DNA from: Mycolicibacterium sp. S2-37
Lineage (GTDB): Bacteria > Actinomycetota > Actinomycetes > Mycobacteriales > Mycobacteriaceae
Length of the DNA: 64,000 nt
NCBI RefSeq assembly: GCF_017352375.1
Contig: NZ_JAFEVR010000006.1
Span: forward strand, 298,989-362,988
Direction: 5' to 3'
Below are positions 26,428 through 34,515 of this stretch, piece by piece. The notes under the pieces are model-generated. The model made no database searches, had not been told where the DNA came from, and saw only the letters and a program-made list of their open reading frames with translations. The position numbers were made by a program, and so were the translations under genes. Every line of letters starts with the position of its first letter. Positions within the stretch are counted from its first letter, which is position 1.

Positions 26428-28116
26428 ATGGCCGCCGGAATAGGACTGTCCATCGGTGCGACCGCGCTGGCCGCCGTCGTCGTGGGCCGCGCCGCGGTGC
26501 GCAGGTCGCCCGTGCTGACCCGGTTCGAACACCGCCCGCCGGAGGTGGGCGTGCCCAGCGAGAACCCCAACCTCGACGAGGGCGGGCTGATCATCACCGA
26601 CTTCGTCGACCGCGTCGGCGATCCCGTGCCCATCCTGGCCGCCGACGGATCCAGTCACGCCGCCACGGCGCTGACCGCCGACGCGCTGCGGGCGCTGCTC
26701 TACGCGCTGACCCGTGGCAGGCCACCGGCCGAACCGGTCGGAGTCACCTATCCGGCACACTGGCCGCCCCATGCCGTCGACGCGCTGCGCGAGGCCCTCG
26801 CCCAGGTCACCGAGTTCGGGCACGGGACCCCATTGGTGCCCGACGCCTCGGCGGCGCTCACCGCGCTGCAGGATGAGCCGGGGCTGCCGCGCCACGGGGT
26901 GGTGGCGTTCTGTGACTTCGGCGGAACCGGCACCAGCATCACCCTCGCCGACGCGGCCGACGGGTACCGGCTGATCGGCCCGGCCGTGCGGCATCGCGAG
27001 CTGTCGGGCGATCTGATCGATCAGGCGTTGCTCACCCACGTCCTGGCCGACCTTGCGCCCGGCGGCTCGGGTGATCTGACGGGGACATCGGCCCTCGGTC
27101 CGCTGACCCGGCTACGCGGGCAGTGCCGCGGCGCCAAGGAACGGCTGTCCACCTCGGCGGTCACCACGCTGACCGCCGAGCTGCCCGGCCGCGGCGGCGA
27201 GCTGCGGCTCAACCGCACCGAACTCGACGAGGTGCTCCGCGCGCCGCTGGCCGGGTTCATCGCCGCACTGCAGGAGGTCCTCGAGCGCAGTGGTGTCCAC
27301 GCGGCCGACCTCGCCGCCGTCGCGACGGCAGGCGGTGGCGCCCGGATTCCGCTGATCACCACGACGCTCTCGGAGACCTTCCGCGTCCCGGTCGTCACCA
27401 CGCCGCAGCCGGACCTGTCGGCGGCGATCGGAGCCGGGCTCACCGCCGCAGGGCGCGGCGGTGCGGACGCCGACCAGACCGCGCTCGCGCCGGTGCCGGT
27501 GCCGGCGGATCCGGGCCAATCCAGTACGTTCCGCGCGCTGGCGTGGTCGGAGTCCGACGACATCCCCGACGTCGCCCCGGCGGCGTATGACGAGCCCGAT
27601 CCCGATCCGCGCCCACCCGTCGCGTTCAGCGCCGACGACCGGGAGGCGCCCGCACCGGTGGTGCCGCCCTGGTACCGCCGTCCCGCCATCGCACTGGGCG
27701 TCGCCGCCGTCGCCGTCCTCGCCGCGCTGGCGGCGGCGGTCTACTTCGTGCGCTCCGACGATGCCGGACCGTCGTCGACGCCGAGCACGACGGCCACGAC
27801 CACCACGGCCGACCCCCCCGCGCCCCCGCCCGCCGCCCCGCCGCCGGAGACCCCGGCACCGCAGGCGCCCGACACCCAGACCGTCACGCAGACCGCGCCG
27901 CCGCCCCCGGCCACCGAGGCGCCACCCCCGCCCACCACGGAGCCGCCGCCGCCCCCGCCGCCCACCACGGAGCCGCCGCCGCCGACCACGACGGCGCCGC
28001 CACCGACGACGGCGCCACCGACCACGACACAGCCGCCGCTGATCCCGACCCTGCCCTACTCGACGATTCCCGGGTTGCCGTTCGTCCCCGCGCCTCCCGG
28101 CCTCGGCGGACAGTAA
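26428..28116 (+). CDS. membrane-anchored Hsp70-like (DnaK ATPase domain) protein, Pro-rich tail
   Basis: 562 residues. The N-terminal 350 are an actin-like/Hsp70 nucleotide domain: phosphate-1 region GIGLSIGATALAAVVVG, phosphate-2 region VAFCDFGGTGTSITLAD, and adenosine region VATAGGGARIPLIT. The Asp of the canonical IDLGTT loop is replaced by Ser (IGLSIG), so ATP hydrolysis may be weak or absent. There is no Hsp70 peptide-binding domain. Instead an acidic linker leads to one membrane helix (PAIALGVAAVAVLAALAAAVYFV, about 413-435) and an exported Pro/Thr tract of over 100 residues, very Pro-rich. This resembles mycobacterial proline-rich Hsp70-like membrane proteins of unknown role. The stop codon TAA forms part of the -10 element of the next gene. 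Confidence 0.8.
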   Translation: MAAGIGLSIGATALAAVVVGRAAVRRSPVLTRFEHRPPEVGVPSENPNLDEGGLIITDFVDRVGDPVPILAADGSSHAATALTADALRALLYALTRGRPPAEPVGVTYPAHWPPHAVDALREALAQVTEFGHGTPLVPDASAALTALQDEPGLPRHGVVAFCDFGGTGTSITLADAADGYRLIGPAVRHRELSGDLIDQALLTHVLADLAPGGSGDLTGTSALGPLTRLRGQCRGAKERLSTSAVTTLTAELPGRGGELRLNRTELDEVLRAPLAGFIAALQEVLERSGVHAADLAAVATAGGGARIPLITTTLSETFRVPVVTTPQPDLSAAIGAGLTAAGRGGADADQTALAPVPVPADPGQSSTFRALAWSESDDIPDVAPAAYDEPDPDPRPPVAFSADDREAPAPVVPPWYRRPAIALGVAAVAVLAALAAAVYFVRSDDAGPSSTPSTTATTTTADPPAPPPAAPPPETPAPQAPDTQTVTQTAPPPPATEAPPPPTTEPPPPPPPTTEPPPPTTTAPPPTTAPPTTTQPPLIPTLPYSTIPGLPFVPAPPGLGGQ

Positions 28117-28119
28117 GCT
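28114..28119 (+). promoter_or_regulatory. -10 element for a leaderless GlxA-type regulator mRNA
   Basis: TAAGCT fits TANNNT and ends 7 nt before the ATG at 28127. This spacing puts the transcription start on the start codon, as in mycobacterial leaderless genes. No ribosome site is visible in the 10 nt between the genes. Confidence 0.5.
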
Positions 28120-28126
28120 CCCGCCC

Positions 28127-29089
28127 ATGCACACGGTCGCGGTCCTGGCGCTGCAGGACGCCGTCGCGTTCGATCTGAGCACGCCGGTGGAGGTGTTCGG
28201 TCGCGTCGAACTAGCTAGCGGGACACGGGGTTACCGCGTCGTGGTGTGTGCTCCCGACCCGGTGGTCGACGCCGGACCGATGCGCATCGCCGTCGACCAC
28301 GGACTCGACGCGCTCTCGGCGGCGGACACCATCGTGGTCCCCGGGCGCAGCGACGTCGCGATCGCCCCGCCCGCGGCCGCACTCCACGCACTGCGGGAGG
28401 CGTATGCCGCGGGTATCCGGATCGCCTCGATCTGCTCGGGTGCCTTCACGCTGGCGGCGGCCGGTTTGCTCGACGGCCGCCGCGCGACGACGCACTGGGT
28501 TGCCGCGGAGGACTTTCGTTCCGCTTTCCCAGCCGTCGACCTCGACCCCGACGTGCTCTACGTCGACGAGGGGCAGGTGCTCACCTCCGCGGGCGCATCC
28601 GCGGGCCTGGACCTGTGCCTGCACATGGTGGCCCGGGACTACGGCGCCGCCGTCGCCGCCGATGCCGCGCGGCTGGCGGTCGCCCCGCTGCACCGCAGCG
28701 GAGGGCAGGCACAGTTCATCCTCCGAAACGGTGCCGGCGTCCGGCACATCGCCGAGCGGACCGAACTCGACGCGGTGCTGGCGTGGATCGAGCAGGAGGC
28801 GCACCGCGAGCTGACCCTGGCCGACATCGCCGAATACGCCGCGCTGAGCGTGCGCACCCTCAACCGCCGCTTCCAGGCTGAGACGGGCCAGACACCGATG
28901 CAGTGGGTGGCCGGCGTGCGGGTCCGGCACGCGCAGCAGCTGCTCGAGACGACCTCCTACGGGGTCGAACGCGTCGGCCGCGAGGTCGGCTTCAGCTCTG
29001 CGGCCAACTTCCGTGAGCAGTTCCGGCGGCTCACCGGGGTGGCGCCGCAGAGCTACCGGGCCAGCTTCCGCGGCCGGGTGGCCGGCTGA
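28127..29089 (+). CDS. GlxA-family transcriptional regulator (DJ-1/PfpI plus AraC)
   Basis: 320 residues in the standard two-domain layout. Residues 1-185 are a DJ-1/PfpI-like domain with IASICSGAFTLAAAGLLDGRRATTHW, where the Cys and His correspond to the nucleophile-elbow site, though GlxA-type regulators are not thought to be enzymes. Residues about 215-315 are an AraC DNA-binding domain with two helix-turn-helix units: LTLADIAEYAALSVRTLNRRFQAETGQTP and SYGVERVGREVGFSSAANFREQFRRLTGVAPQSYR. Such regulators sense small amines or metabolites. The convergent methyltransferase stop is 1 nt away; no obvious target is adjacent other than the upstream genes. Confidence 0.9.
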   Translation: MHTVAVLALQDAVAFDLSTPVEVFGRVELASGTRGYRVVVCAPDPVVDAGPMRIAVDHGLDALSAADTIVVPGRSDVAIAPPAAALHALREAYAAGIRIASICSGAFTLAAAGLLDGRRATTHWVAAEDFRSAFPAVDLDPDVLYVDEGQVLTSAGASAGLDLCLHMVARDYGAAVAADAARLAVAPLHRSGGQAQFILRNGAGVRHIAERTELDAVLAWIEQEAHRELTLADIAEYAALSVRTLNRRFQAETGQTPMQWVAGVRVRHAQQLLETTSYGVERVGREVGFSSAANFREQFRRLTGVAPQSYRASFRGRVAG

Positions 29090-29090
29090 T

Positions 29091-30173
29091 TCACGGCTTC
29101 GGCCGCTTGTGCAGCACCACCTGCGCCAGCGGAATGCGGGTGGCCTCGGGGGAGGCGGTCATCCGCGCCGCGATCCCGGCGTCGAGCCGGTCGAAGATCC
29201 GCCGCACCCGCGTATCGTCGGCCGGCGTCAGCGCGGCCGCCAGTGACGGGAACACCGCCGCTCTGGCGAACGCGGCCCACTCGGCGCCGAATGCCTTGTC
29301 GTCCTTGTCCTTCCGGTACTGCTCGAAGAACCGGTCCTCGGCGTCGAAGATCTCCAGGTGCTCGATCTCCAGACCTTCGAAACGGCCTGACGGGGCGAAC
29401 GGCGCCCGGAAGTCCGCGGCGCTGCGCGCAACCGTGGGAACGGTCATCCGCTGCATCTCCTCGTCGCGGAGCTCACCCGCGCCGACCAGCTCCTCGAGGG
29501 CGTCAACCATCGCGGTCAGCAGCGGCGCGAAGCCGAAGTCGCCGTCCTCGCCGACCGCCATCGTCATCACGACCAGCCGCCCGCCCGGACACAGCTCCCG
29601 CCCGCGGAACGCGACGAACTCGTGCCAGTCCAGCGCGGCCTGCCGCGCATAGGCGGTGCGGAGCGAGTCCTCGGCGCTGCGGGCGACGTGCAGGTGGTCG
29701 GGTACCGCGGCGGGCGTACGGCTGAGCCACTGGATCGCCCATGAGCTCCAGCCCAGGTTGACGCTGTTCGACGGCAGGATCTGGCCGTAGAACGACCGCC
29801 CGACCGCCGACGCGAAGGCGGCGGCGTCCTTGCGCAGATAGGAATCGGGGTCGTCGGCCAGCGTGCGGAACATCGCGGTGAAATCGTTGTCGGGTACGTC
29901 GGTGTGAGCCACCAGGACAGAGTGTTCGGGCCGAGTCCGCTTGCGCAGCACCGCGATCGCCGAGCAGATGGGCAGCAGCGAGTTGTGACCCGTTGCGGCG
30001 CCGTAGTCGGCGATCACCATGGGCTGCGGTGGGCGGGGGAGCGGCACCGCCTGCGCGGCCTTCTCGAACAGGGCGATCGCCTGGCGCAGACCGGCAGCGC
30101 GCAACCGCGAGGCGGCCGAGTATCCGCTGCTGCCCTCGGGCAGCGGACGGACGACGACGCTTGATTCGGGCAC
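29091..30173 (-). CDS. SABATH-type SAM-dependent carboxyl methyltransferase
   Basis: 360 residues from the GTG at 30173, preceded by GGGAGG; the open frame continues to 30242 without support. The features are those of the plant-type carboxyl methyltransferase family: the SAM-binding MVIADYGAATGHNSLLPI, the FYGQILPSNSVNLGWSSWAIQWLSRTPAAVP stretch (the family's SS-x-x-WLS motif), an FVAFRGRELCPGGRLVVMTMAVG strand, and the helical cap near the C terminus. Family enzymes methylate carboxyl groups of fatty acids, salicylate and similar acids. A M. marinum homologue was described as a fatty-acid O-methyltransferase, so a methyl ester of a fatty acid or small aromatic acid is the likely product. It stands alone. 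Confidence 0.82.
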   Translation of the reverse strand: MPESSVVVRPLPEGSSGYSAASRLRAAGLRQAIALFEKAAQAVPLPRPPQPMVIADYGAATGHNSLLPICSAIAVLRKRTRPEHSVLVAHTDVPDNDFTAMFRTLADDPDSYLRKDAAAFASAVGRSFYGQILPSNSVNLGWSSWAIQWLSRTPAAVPDHLHVARSAEDSLRTAYARQAALDWHEFVAFRGRELCPGGRLVVMTMAVGEDGDFGFAPLLTAMVDALEELVGAGELRDEEMQRMTVPTVARSAADFRAPFAPSGRFEGLEIEHLEIFDAEDRFFEQYRKDKDDKAFGAEWAAFARAAVFPSLAAALTPADDTRVRRIFDRLDAGIAARMTASPEATRIPLAQVVLHKRPKP

Positions 30174-30416
30174 GATGAGGCGACCTCCCGCCGTGGGCTG
30201 ACGACCCCTTCGACGGTAGTCGCAGTGCCCAGGTCGTGACACACTTTGCAGCCGTTCGCCGCCCCAGCGTCAACGCCCACCGCGCTGCGACGCCGCCGGG
30301 CGGAGATGTTGGATTGATCGCCGAGAGAATCCAAATTGGTTGTCGCTCTTTATGATCACCGGCGCCCTGGACGTGGGGGGGTCGAGTATCGATCGGAGCG
30401 TTCCCTCGGGAAGCCG

Positions 30417-30445
30417 TTGTGGCAGGTTAGGCTCACCTATACCAT
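30417..30445 (+). promoter_or_regulatory. ferritin promoter with embedded IdeR-type iron box
   Basis: TTGTGG (30417-30422), a 17-nt spacer and TACCAT (30440-30445) form a SigA-type promoter. The -10 ends 7 nt before the ferritin ATG, predicting a leaderless mRNA. The 19-nt stretch 30422-30440 (GCAGGTTAGGCTCACCTAT) matches the IdeR consensus TTAGGTTAGGCTAACCTAA at 15 positions by my alignment. It fills the space between -35 and -10, a position expected to block RNA polymerase. Confidence 0.65.
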
Positions 30446-30452
30446 CCCGCGT

Positions 30453-31004
30453 ATGGCGGATGCCCCGATCGACGACCATGTCAATTTCCACAAGATGCTC
30501 CACGAGCAGATCGGACGGGAGTTCGCCGCGTCGCAGCAGTACATCGCGATCGCGATCTACTTCGATTCGATCCATCTCCCGCAACTGGCGCAACGCTTCT
30601 ACGCCCAGGCCGGTGAGGAGCGCAGCCACGCGATGATGATGGTGCAGTATCTGCTCGACCGGGACCGTGAGGTGCGCATCGGTGGAATCGACCCGGTCGT
30701 CGCCACATTCGAGTCGGCGCGCGACGCGGTGGCGCTGGCGCTCAACCAGGAACGTCAGGTCACCCGCCAGATCACCGAGCTGACCCGCACGGCCCGCGCC
30801 GACGACGATTTTCTCGGTGAGCGCTTCATGCAGTGGTTCCTGCAGGAGCAGGTCGAGGAGGTCGCGAGTATGACGACACTGCTCGAGGTGGTCGAGAAGG
30901 CCGCAGGCAACATCTTCGATCTCGAGGCCTATGTGGCTCGCGAACTCAGCGGTGCGGCCCAACCCGATCCGACCGCGCCCAAGGCCGCCGGCGGTGGATT
31001 CTGA
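30453..31004 (+). CDS. bfrB: ferritin (BfrB-like)
   Basis: 183 residues from the ATG at 30453; an in-frame extension to 30336 crosses the promoter and was rejected. It is a four-helix ferritin with ferroxidase-site residues in LHEQIGREFAASQQYIAIAIYF (Glu and Tyr), the paired EERSHAMMM (Glu-x-x-His) and a later FLQEQVEEVASM, with no bacterioferritin heme-Met context. The C terminus is long and polar as in BfrB of M. tuberculosis (Rv3841). It stores iron as a 24-mer in the cytosol. The IdeR box overlapping its promoter implies iron control. The NRAMP-like gene follows with overlapping ends. Confidence 0.88.
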   Translation: MADAPIDDHVNFHKMLHEQIGREFAASQQYIAIAIYFDSIHLPQLAQRFYAQAGEERSHAMMMVQYLLDRDREVRIGGIDPVVATFESARDAVALALNQERQVTRQITELTRTARADDDFLGERFMQWFLQEQVEEVASMTTLLEVVEKAAGNIFDLEAYVARELSGAAQPDPTAPKAAGGGF

Positions 31005-32287
31005 GCGCTCCCGGCGAACCCGAGATCCGACAGTCCGCCGCCGCGCCGAGGCCGCGCACCTCGAAGTGGGCGACCCGACTGACGGTGTTCGGCCCGGGCA
31101 TCGTCGTGATGCTCGCGGACACCGACGCGGGCAGTGTCATCACCGCGGCCCAGAGCGGCGCCGAGTGGGGCTATCAGCTGCTGATCTGGCAGGTCATCCT
31201 GATGCCCATCCTCTACATCGCCCAGGAGCTGACCGTCCGTCTCGGCGTGGTCACCCAGCGCGGTCACGGGGAGCTGATCCGCGAGCAGTTCGGCAGAGGG
31301 TGGGCGTGGCTGTCGGTCAGCACTCTTCTGGTGGCCTGCGCCGGGGCGATCATCACTGAATTCAGTGCTGCGGCAGGCGTCGGCGCGATCTACGGCATCC
31401 CGCCGGTGCTGTCGGTGGGTATCGTCGCGGTGTTCCTTGCGGTGCTCGTGCTCACCGGTTCCTATCGCCGGGTGGAGCGCGTTGCCATCGCGCTCGGCGC
31501 GCTCGAGCTGATCTTCTTCGTGGTGATGATCGACAGCCAGCCCGACCTGGGCAAGCTCGCGGCGGCCCAGCTCGACCAGCCGCTGGCCAACCCGGAGTAT
31601 CTGTACCTCATCGCGGCCAACATCGGCGCGGTCATCATGCCGTGGATGGTCTTCTATCAGCAGTCGGCGGTCGTCGACAAAGGGCTGACCGAGAAGGACC
31701 TCAAGGCCTCCCGCCTGGACACCGCGTTCGGTGCGGTGCTCACCCAGCTCGTGATGGCCGCAGTGCTGGTGTCCGTCGCGGCGACCATCGGCCGGCAGGA
31801 TCCCAACGCCACGATCAACACCATCGAGGACATCACCAAGGCGCTGACGCCGCTCCTCGGTGAGAACGCGGGCCAGATACTGTTCTCCCTCGGCTTCCTC
31901 GGCGCGGCATTCGTCGCAGCGATCGTCGTATCCCTCACCGCCGCATGGGGTCTCGGGGAGGTTCTCGACTATCCGCGCTCCCTGTCCGGCAAGCCGCGGG
32001 AGGCGCCCGCCTTCTATGCGGTCTACGTGGCGATGCTGGTGATCGGGTTCGCGTTCGTGCTGTCCGGGCTGAACCTGGTGGACCTCAGCGTCGGCATCAT
32101 GGTGCTCAACGCACTGTTGCTCCCGGTGGTGCTCGGCTTCCTGTTCGCGCTGGCGTGCAAGGTGCTGCCGGACAACCACCGGCTCAAGGGTGGCTACCGC
32201 GTGGTGGTCGGGATCGTGTTGGTGTTCACCGCAGGCCTCGGCGTTTACGGCGGAATCACCGGTCTGCTGGCGGGCAGTGCCGGTTAG
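31001..32287 (+). CDS. divergent NRAMP-family metal transporter
   Basis: About 428 residues. The start is uncertain: the conserved part begins near 31050, and there is no ATG/GTG with a ribosome site. CTG at 31001, overlapping the ferritin stop, is one choice; GTG at 31083 is another. Eleven or so membrane helices are visible. TM1 has the metal motif in the form DAGS (LADTDAGSVIT) where classical Mn/Fe transporters have DPGN. TM6 has AVIMPW where they have AxxMPH. The Asp and Met ligands thus remain, but Asn is Ser and His is Trp. Metal choice may differ from Mn/Fe, as in the Mg-transporting NRAMP relatives. Being coupled to ferritin suggests a role in iron or a competing metal. Confidence 0.8.
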   Translation: MSAPGEPEIRQSAAAPRPRTSKWATRLTVFGPGIVVMLADTDAGSVITAAQSGAEWGYQLLIWQVILMPILYIAQELTVRLGVVTQRGHGELIREQFGRGWAWLSVSTLLVACAGAIITEFSAAAGVGAIYGIPPVLSVGIVAVFLAVLVLTGSYRRVERVAIALGALELIFFVVMIDSQPDLGKLAAAQLDQPLANPEYLYLIAANIGAVIMPWMVFYQQSAVVDKGLTEKDLKASRLDTAFGAVLTQLVMAAVLVSVAATIGRQDPNATINTIEDITKALTPLLGENAGQILFSLGFLGAAFVAAIVVSLTAAWGLGEVLDYPRSLSGKPREAPAFYAVYVAMLVIGFAFVLSGLNLVDLSVGIMVLNALLLPVVLGFLFALACKVLPDNHRLKGGYRVVVGIVLVFTAGLGVYGGITGLLAGSAG

Positions 32288-32482
32288 CGATTCCCGCCGC
32301 CGGCTCCTATGACGTGGTGGCCGACGGTGAGGTGAACGGCTACATCAACCCGCGTCTGGCATTCGGTGAGGACTCCTCACCCGGCTGGCCGAAACACTTG
32401 CCGCGCTTCGTGAGTCAGGGGCGCAGACGCAGGATTAATACGAGGCGGAGAAACGCCGGGTGCTCGAGGGCTAGCTGCAGGG
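32288..32482. other. intergenic stretch, possible gene remnant
   Basis: It lies between the transporter stop and the SnoaL-like stop. One forward frame reads like protein for about 35 residues (AAGSYDVVADGEVNGYINPRLAF...) before turning into low-quality sequence. There is no start or ribosome site. It might be a decayed gene end; no terminator hairpin is convincing. Confidence 0.3.
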
Positions 32483-32839
32483 TCAGCCACTGGACGTTCC
32501 CGTCCAGTACTCCGCGATGAGCCCGCCTTCCATGCGCAGGATGTCGTTGCCGTTGAACCGGATGTCGCCGCCGTCGTGGCGACCCGCACCGGTCCATCTG
32601 CCGGCCAGGAGGTCACCGTCGGCCAGGGGCCCGAGGACGATGTCGAACTCCAGGGAGTCGAACATGTTCCGCGTCTGTTCGACGATCGCCGCGAGTTCGT
32701 CGCGTCCGTGCACATCGCGGTCGGGCCAGTGCCCGACGAAGTTCTCGGCGACCAGATCGGCGGGAACGCGCGCCTGCGACCAGACCTCGCCGATCCAGCG
32801 GCGGAAGACAGTGCCTGCGTCATGGGGTGGATGGGTCAT
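32483..32839 (-). CDS. SnoaL-like (NTF2-fold) protein
   Basis: 118 residues, typical length for a single cone-shaped NTF2-like domain. FRRWIGEVWSQARVPADLVAENFVGHWPDRDVHGRDELAAIVEQTRNMFDSLEF is the N-terminal helix layout of SnoaL-like polyketide cyclases, and FNGNDILRMEGGLIAEYWTGT is the usual last two strands with the conserved W. It may be an isomerase, hydratase or ligand binder; no substrate clue. It lies 24 nt after the DoxX-like gene, in an operon under the TetR regulator. Confidence 0.78.
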   Translation of the reverse strand: MTHPPHDAGTVFRRWIGEVWSQARVPADLVAENFVGHWPDRDVHGRDELAAIVEQTRNMFDSLEFDIVLGPLADGDLLAGRWTGAGRHDGGDIRFNGNDILRMEGGLIAEYWTGTSSG

Positions 32840-32863
32840 CAGGGTCCTCTCGGGTCGTGGGTC

Positions 32864-33223
32864 TCAGAGAAGGAAGCAGTACACGCCGGTGGCCACGCAC
32901 AGTGCGAGCATGCCGGTGGCGTTGAGGAACAGGTTGCGGCCGAGGTCACGGGCGCGCACGTGTGCGGCGATCGCGCACAGGAAGTAGACCACCAGCGCCG
33001 CGCAGGTCAGGGCGGCCAGATAGGGGATCCAGAGCCCGAGGACGAGTCCGGCGGACGCGGCGAACTTGATCGGCGGCATCAGCCACCACAGTCGGCGGGG
33101 CCAGTGCACGGCGGCGAAACAGTCTGCGATGAACGCGGCCGGTTTGATGCACAACAGGGCGTCGACGAACTGGACGACGGCGAGCACGACGATCGGCCAC
33201 TGCGGATCGGGAAATGCGGCCAT
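32864..33223 (-). CDS. DoxX-like small membrane protein
   Basis: 119 residues with four membrane helices: PIVVLAVVQFVDALLCI, a second around AASAGLVLGLW, IPYLAALTCAALVVYFLCAIAAHVRA and MLALCVATGVYCFLL. The KFAASAGLVLGLWIPYLAAL part is the DoxX core. DoxX proteins are linked to redox and thiol stress or act with small oxidoreductases; here function is unknown. The TetR operator lies just upstream of its start. Confidence 0.8.
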   Translation of the reverse strand: MAAFPDPQWPIVVLAVVQFVDALLCIKPAAFIADCFAAVHWPRRLWWLMPPIKFAASAGLVLGLWIPYLAALTCAALVVYFLCAIAAHVRARDLGRNLFLNATGMLALCVATGVYCFLL

Positions 33224-33250
33224 CTCGTCCCCTTCGACGCGCGAAACTCA

Positions 33251-33273
33251 AAACATACGATACCGTATGGTTT
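33251..33273. promoter_or_regulatory. TetR operator upstream of the DoxX-like gene
   Basis: CATACG and CGTATG flank four bases without mismatch, and the dyad extends outward to nine bases per arm with one mismatch (AAACATACG against CGTATGGTT). It is AT-rich in a GC-rich surround and lies in the 70 nt between tetR and doxX. It is most likely the binding site of the adjacent TetR protein. Confidence 0.75.
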
Positions 33274-33293
33274 GCTTCTGCGCGATCACCGGG

Positions 33294-33860
33294 TCAGGAC
33301 TCCGGCACCAGGGGAAGCAACAACGCATACACCCGATTGAGCTCTGCCGGGCTGACCGGCGGGTTGAGGATCGAGGCGCCCAGTGCGACGAGATACGGCA
33401 ACAACGCGGCGATCCGGGCCTGCGCGTCGTCGTCGGTGTGTGGCCGCCAGACGCGCTGCAACGCTGCCAGGCGCGCGTCGTCGATGCGGGCCTGGACCGC
33501 CCGGACGTCGGGGTCGGAGGTCGCCCAGGCGCGCACTGCGAGCTCGAGTTTCGGCCGATACAGATCCGAGGTGCCCGGGCCGATGGCGTCGGTGAGTCCG
33601 GATAGGACGGCGCGGGCGTCGCCGGACGCTGTGACCCCCGCGATGGCCTGCTCGAGCGCACCGATCGACAGCGCCTCGAAATGGCTGAGCAGATCGCGCT
33701 TGTAGCCGTCCGCGCCGGCGAAGTGGTGATGGAACGACCCCTTGGAGAGTTGGAGCCGGGCAGCGATCCGGTCGATACGGACTCCCGCAGCGCCCTCCTC
33801 CTCGAGCGCGGCCAGGCCCGCGTCCAGCCACCGCTGACGGGTGTTGGTCCGGTTGACCAC
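33294..33860 (-). CDS. TetR-family regulator
   Basis: 188 residues from a GTG at 33860 with GAGGAGGAG just upstream; the frame is open to 34190, but that lies inside the MBL gene in another frame. The N-terminal HTH is clear: RQRWLDAGLAALEEEGAAGVRIDRIAARLQLSKGSFHHHFAGADGYKRDLL. The C-terminal ligand-binding part has the helical pattern of small-molecule TetRs. It precedes the DoxX-like and SnoaL-like genes on the same strand, with the dyad operator between, so it probably represses that operon. Confidence 0.88.
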   Translation of the reverse strand: MVNRTNTRQRWLDAGLAALEEEGAAGVRIDRIAARLQLSKGSFHHHFAGADGYKRDLLSHFEALSIGALEQAIAGVTASGDARAVLSGLTDAIGPGTSDLYRPKLELAVRAWATSDPDVRAVQARIDDARLAALQRVWRPHTDDDAQARIAALLPYLVALGASILNPPVSPAELNRVYALLLPLVPES

Positions 33861-33888
33861 CGTCTCCTCCTCGCCGGGGCCGAGCGAC

Positions 33889-34515
33889 TCAGTGCCCGCG
33901 GGCCACCCATTCGTCGTAGTTGACGATCTCGTCTCCCACGGTGGTGGTGTCACCGTGGCCGGTGTAGACCACGGTCTCGCCGGGCAGGGTGCCGAGCTTG
34001 CCCGAGATGGATTCGAGGATCGTCGGAAAGTCCGAGAACGACCGTCCGGTCGCGCCGGGACCGCCCTGGAACAGGGTGTCGCCGGAGAACACCGCAGCCA
34101 GCTCGGGGGCGTACCAGCACACCGAGCCGGGTGAATGCCCGGGGGTGTGCAGCGCCCGCAGCTCGATGCCACCGGCGCGCAGCGTGGCACCGTGCTCTAC
34201 GGAGCGAAACGCTTTGTCCTGGTGAGTCATCCGCCACAACATCTCGTCGGCCGGGTGCAGCAGCACCGGTGCGTCGAGCGCCTCGCCGAGTTCGGGGGCG
34301 ACGGTGACGTGGTCGTTGTGGCCGTGGGTGCAGATGACCGCGACGACATTGCGGCCCCCGACGGCCATCACGATCGGCGCGGCGTCATGGGCGGCGTCGA
34401 ACACCACGACCTCGTTCTCGTCGCCGACGACCCAGATGTTGTTGTCGACTTCCCAACTGCCGCCGTCGAGTTCGAAGGTGCCGTGGGTGACGATGCGTTC
34501 GATGTTGCCGGTCAC
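33889..34515 (-). CDS. metallo-beta-lactamase-fold hydrolase linked to mscR
   Basis: 208 residues, single MBL domain with the zinc motif THGHNDH, later ligands in HTPGHSPGS and FSGDTLF, and YTGHGDTT at the end. This is the glyoxalase-II-like subgroup. Its ATG overlaps the mscR stop by 4 nt (ATGA), the same pairing as Rv2259-Rv2260 in M. tuberculosis. Because MscR makes S-formylmycothiol from formaldehyde and mycothiol, a thioesterase that releases formate and mycothiol is the natural role, although MscR itself may yield formate directly. Role is inferred from context. Confidence 0.85.
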   Translation of the reverse strand: MTGNIERIVTHGTFELDGGSWEVDNNIWVVGDENEVVVFDAAHDAAPIVMAVGGRNVVAVICTHGHNDHVTVAPELGEALDAPVLLHPADEMLWRMTHQDKAFRSVEHGATLRAGGIELRALHTPGHSPGSVCWYAPELAAVFSGDTLFQGGPGATGRSFSDFPTILESISGKLGTLPGETVVYTGHGDTTTVGDEIVNYDEWVARGH

